The translations under genes and the position numbers were made by a program. A stretch of DNA of 48,513 bases from Schoenoplectus triqueter (Eukaryota > Streptophyta > Magnoliopsida > Poales > Cyperaceae), in the NCBI GenBank assembly GCA_964058805.1, contig CAXKVV010000494.1, forward strand, positions 1 to 48,513, read 5' to 3'. Shown in pieces: positions 46,350 to 48,513 of this stretch; position 1 is the stretch's first letter, and every line of letters begins with the position of its first letter. The notes under the pieces are model-generated. The model was not told the DNA's origin. It saw only the letters and a list, made by a program, of their open reading frames with translations, and did no database searches.

Positions 46350-46882
46350 ATCGAATTAATGACTTTATCGGAAGCTACTTTTAAGAAGTAAAAGAAGATT
46401 TTTTTTGTGTGAGTAGGGATGTCAATTATTGACCCGATCCGAGTTAATATGATTTAATTTGAATCTGATCTGATCCGACATGATCTAAAAATAAATGAGT
46501 TGGGTACATATTTAATTTTTTTGATCCAAATCGGGTCGGGTCGAGTTCGAGTCAACCCTACCCGATTAATTATATTTTTTGAAGATAATTTATGATTTAG
46601 AACTAATTATAACTTAAATATACACTAATTATTTACTAATTAAGATTAATTATAAAATAATTAATATTTAATTACTTAAAATTATTTAATTTTACACAGT
46701 TCGGATCGGATATGAATCATTTTGATTGAAATTTAAACTGATCAATTTCGAATTGGATAAAAAAAATAAAAAATAATAATATATATCCGATCCGACCCAT
46801 TCACATCCTAAACTGGGATAAGCATCGAATTAATAACTTTATCGGAAGCTACTCTGACGAAGAACTCTTTTTTTTTTGGTGG
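46350..46882 (+). repeat. ~60-bp direct repeat flanking a MITE
   Basis: ATCGAATTAAT.ACTTTATCGG and AAGCTACT occur at 46350-46378 and again at 46824-46852, with weaker similarity continuing through a T-rich stretch on each side. The hAT-type MITE lies between them, so the host DNA was probably tandemly duplicated before or around the time of insertion. Confidence 0.7.
46414..46809. mobile_element. 396-bp hAT-type MITE related to 38150-38558
   Basis: Ends TAGGGATGTCAAT and, inverted, TAGGATGTGAATGG. It shares with the 38.2-kb element the words GGGATGTCAATTATTGACC, CCCGATTAATTATATTTTTT and the AT-rich centre ACTAATTAAGATTAATTAT. No matching target duplication is visible, so the insertion is older or rearranged. 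Confidence 0.78.
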
Positions 46883-48513
46883 GGGGGACTGGGGCCCACT
46901 GTATAACAATAAGATTGAATCTGATAAAAAATTGTGGATGAAAGTGAACGAGACTTAAAGCATAGATTAATGTATTCACTGTTTGGTGTCGATGTGGTCA
47001 TCTATATATGTGACTATTTCTGTGTGGCATGTAAAGTACCTTCCAATTAGATGAAAGTGAAGCTGTCAAATTACTGTAGTCAGCAAATGTAGATTAATTT
47101 AGAATAAAAATATATCGATCGACCTACAAGTACATATGCTTACAGCTATGGAGAAGTACCTATAAAATATTTAAATATTCCATCCAATATTCAATTTGAA
47201 AATTGTTTACGCGGTCATATATTTTGACATTTTGTGCTTCACATCATCATCATATATCATGTTACTTATTGTAGAATCTGACATAGAGGAGGGGACTGCA
47301 GGTTAACAGTAGCGATCGCTAATGGGGAGGGGGAATTTTAACAGTGAAAAGGGTCAAAAATTGAGATTTACTGTAATGAGAACAGGAGATGAAAATAATT
47401 ATGGAAGAGAATGATATGATGATGAGGATATTTTAGTTATTAACTGAAATATTAAATTTTATATTCTAAAATTATATTTTTATATAATTAGATTGATAAT
47501 ATTAAAAGATGAGTAAGACTATGGTGCTTTCAAAAGTATAAAATCTTTTATGTTTTACGTCAGTATCTTAAATTTAAAAGTTTAAATTGTTGATACAAAT
47601 AGTTCAACATAATCTTCATATTGAAATATCTTTAGAGATCAAATATCTTTAGTGTTTTTTCACCCATCTAAAAACTAACAAAATATTTCAAAAAAATATA
47701 AAATTTTATCTCCAAAGATATTTTGTACCCCAATGTGTGGTTAATTTTTCCTCATGTTATAATTAGGGATTTATATATATTTTTAAAATAAAAATCACCC
47801 TTCCGTACGTGTCAACTAATTTCTCTTTTGATTTATTAGTCAACAGAAATGAGATTTAAAATTTTATCTGTGATAAAATTTTAAATCTTTTAGTCTTAGT
47901 TTATGGATAAAAGTTAATGAGATTTGTTGTAGATTTAAATGTGACTTATGTTCGGTTATAAATTGCAAATAAAATGAGGCTGGAGACGTAGTAATAGTAT
48001 TCTATAGCATGCGCTAAAAAATTATACATAATATTTTTCATGATATATCATTAATTATAGAAGTTATATTACTATAAAAATTAATTATTAATTATTATTA
48101 TATTATTAGTGATTTAATCAATTATGAATTTATTATTATTATATTATTAGTAATTTAATCAATAATTATCATTACAAAATAATAGACCAAAAAAAACTAT
48201 AAAAACTAAAATACATCAAAAAAAAACTAAAAAAAATATAAGAGCAAAATTTGTATAAATTTAGTTGAATTTGTAATCTATATTAAAAATTCAATTGAAA
48301 AATATATAATAGATTTTTTATTTGAATATCCGATTTTCAAAAATATCCAAATCTAAATAAGTATCCATGTTTCTATTCATATCTAATAAAAATTTATCCA
48401 TATATTTATATTCATATTCACTATTATCCGAATTCAAATTCTGATAATTGCACCCCTGCCATACCATAAAAGCTTAAAAAAGAAGTTGAAAAGTTACATA
48501 ATAAAATTAAATG
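46883..48513. other. AT-rich intergenic DNA to window end
   Basis: No gene recognised. A G7 tract occurs at 46882-46888. The last 300 bases (about 48200-48470, ending AATTGCACCCCTGCCATACC) look like the right end of another hAT-type MITE, but the left boundary was not found. Confidence 0.4.

Noticed and set aside
1..48513. tRNA, rRNA, CRISPR arrays or bacterial-type operons
   Set aside because: No cloverleaf with matching arms, no rRNA core and no spaced identical repeats were seen; the genome type is plant nuclear.

Overview
The window is nuclear DNA from a flowering plant, most likely a eudicot. It is AT-rich and intron-rich, with a nuclear gene for a plastid ribosomal protein, a plant-specific LEUNIG-type co-repressor, plant Ty3/gypsy and RTE-type retroelements, and many hAT, Mutator-like and foldback MITEs. 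The species cannot be named from the sequence alone.

Three host genes are supported, all on the + strand. (1) 6353-8063 encodes plastid 50S ribosomal protein L28 (2 exons, 135 aa). (2) 11430-13234 encodes a PPPDE/DeSI-type deSUMOylating isopeptidase (4 coding exons plus a 5' leader intron, 256 aa, His36 and Cys104 present). (3) 20674-29926 encodes a LEUNIG_HOMOLOG-type Groucho/TLE-like co-repressor (17 coding exons, 791 aa). Every inferred intron has GT..AG ends and phases that keep the frame open to the stop. From memory, PRPL28 and LUH are both on Arabidopsis chromosome 2 (At2g33450, At2g32700), so the gene order may be a trace of old synteny.

Layout: 1-2022 AT-rich DNA with a 100-bp inverted copy of part of the LUH gene at 851-950; 2023-5720 a decayed Ty3/gypsy gag-protease fragment on the minus strand, ending in a palindromic TG..CA segment; 6000-13234 the L28 and DeSI genes with two hAT-type MITEs; 13235-20200 repeats (Mutator-like foldback element, 0.4-kb tandem duplication, 43-bp minisatellite, AT-flanked MITE); 20200-30020 LUH, with an RTE LINE in intron 2 and a 385-bp foldback element in intron 4; 30000-40840 gene-poor DNA with several short hAT elements, most with perfect 8-bp target duplications; 40849-44715 a 3.9-kb internally deleted hAT element carrying transposase remnants; 44724-48513 AT-rich DNA with further foldback and hAT MITEs.

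The most notable observations are the nearly exact inverted copy of the LUH intron 5/exon 6 junction 24 kb upstream of its source; a perfect 33-bp tandem duplication of the LUH intron 4 acceptor that offers a second, in-frame splice site leading to a stop after the LUFS domain; the long foldback element in LUH intron 4; and the intact ends and target duplications of several hAT elements. No operon, CRISPR array, tRNA or rRNA was found.
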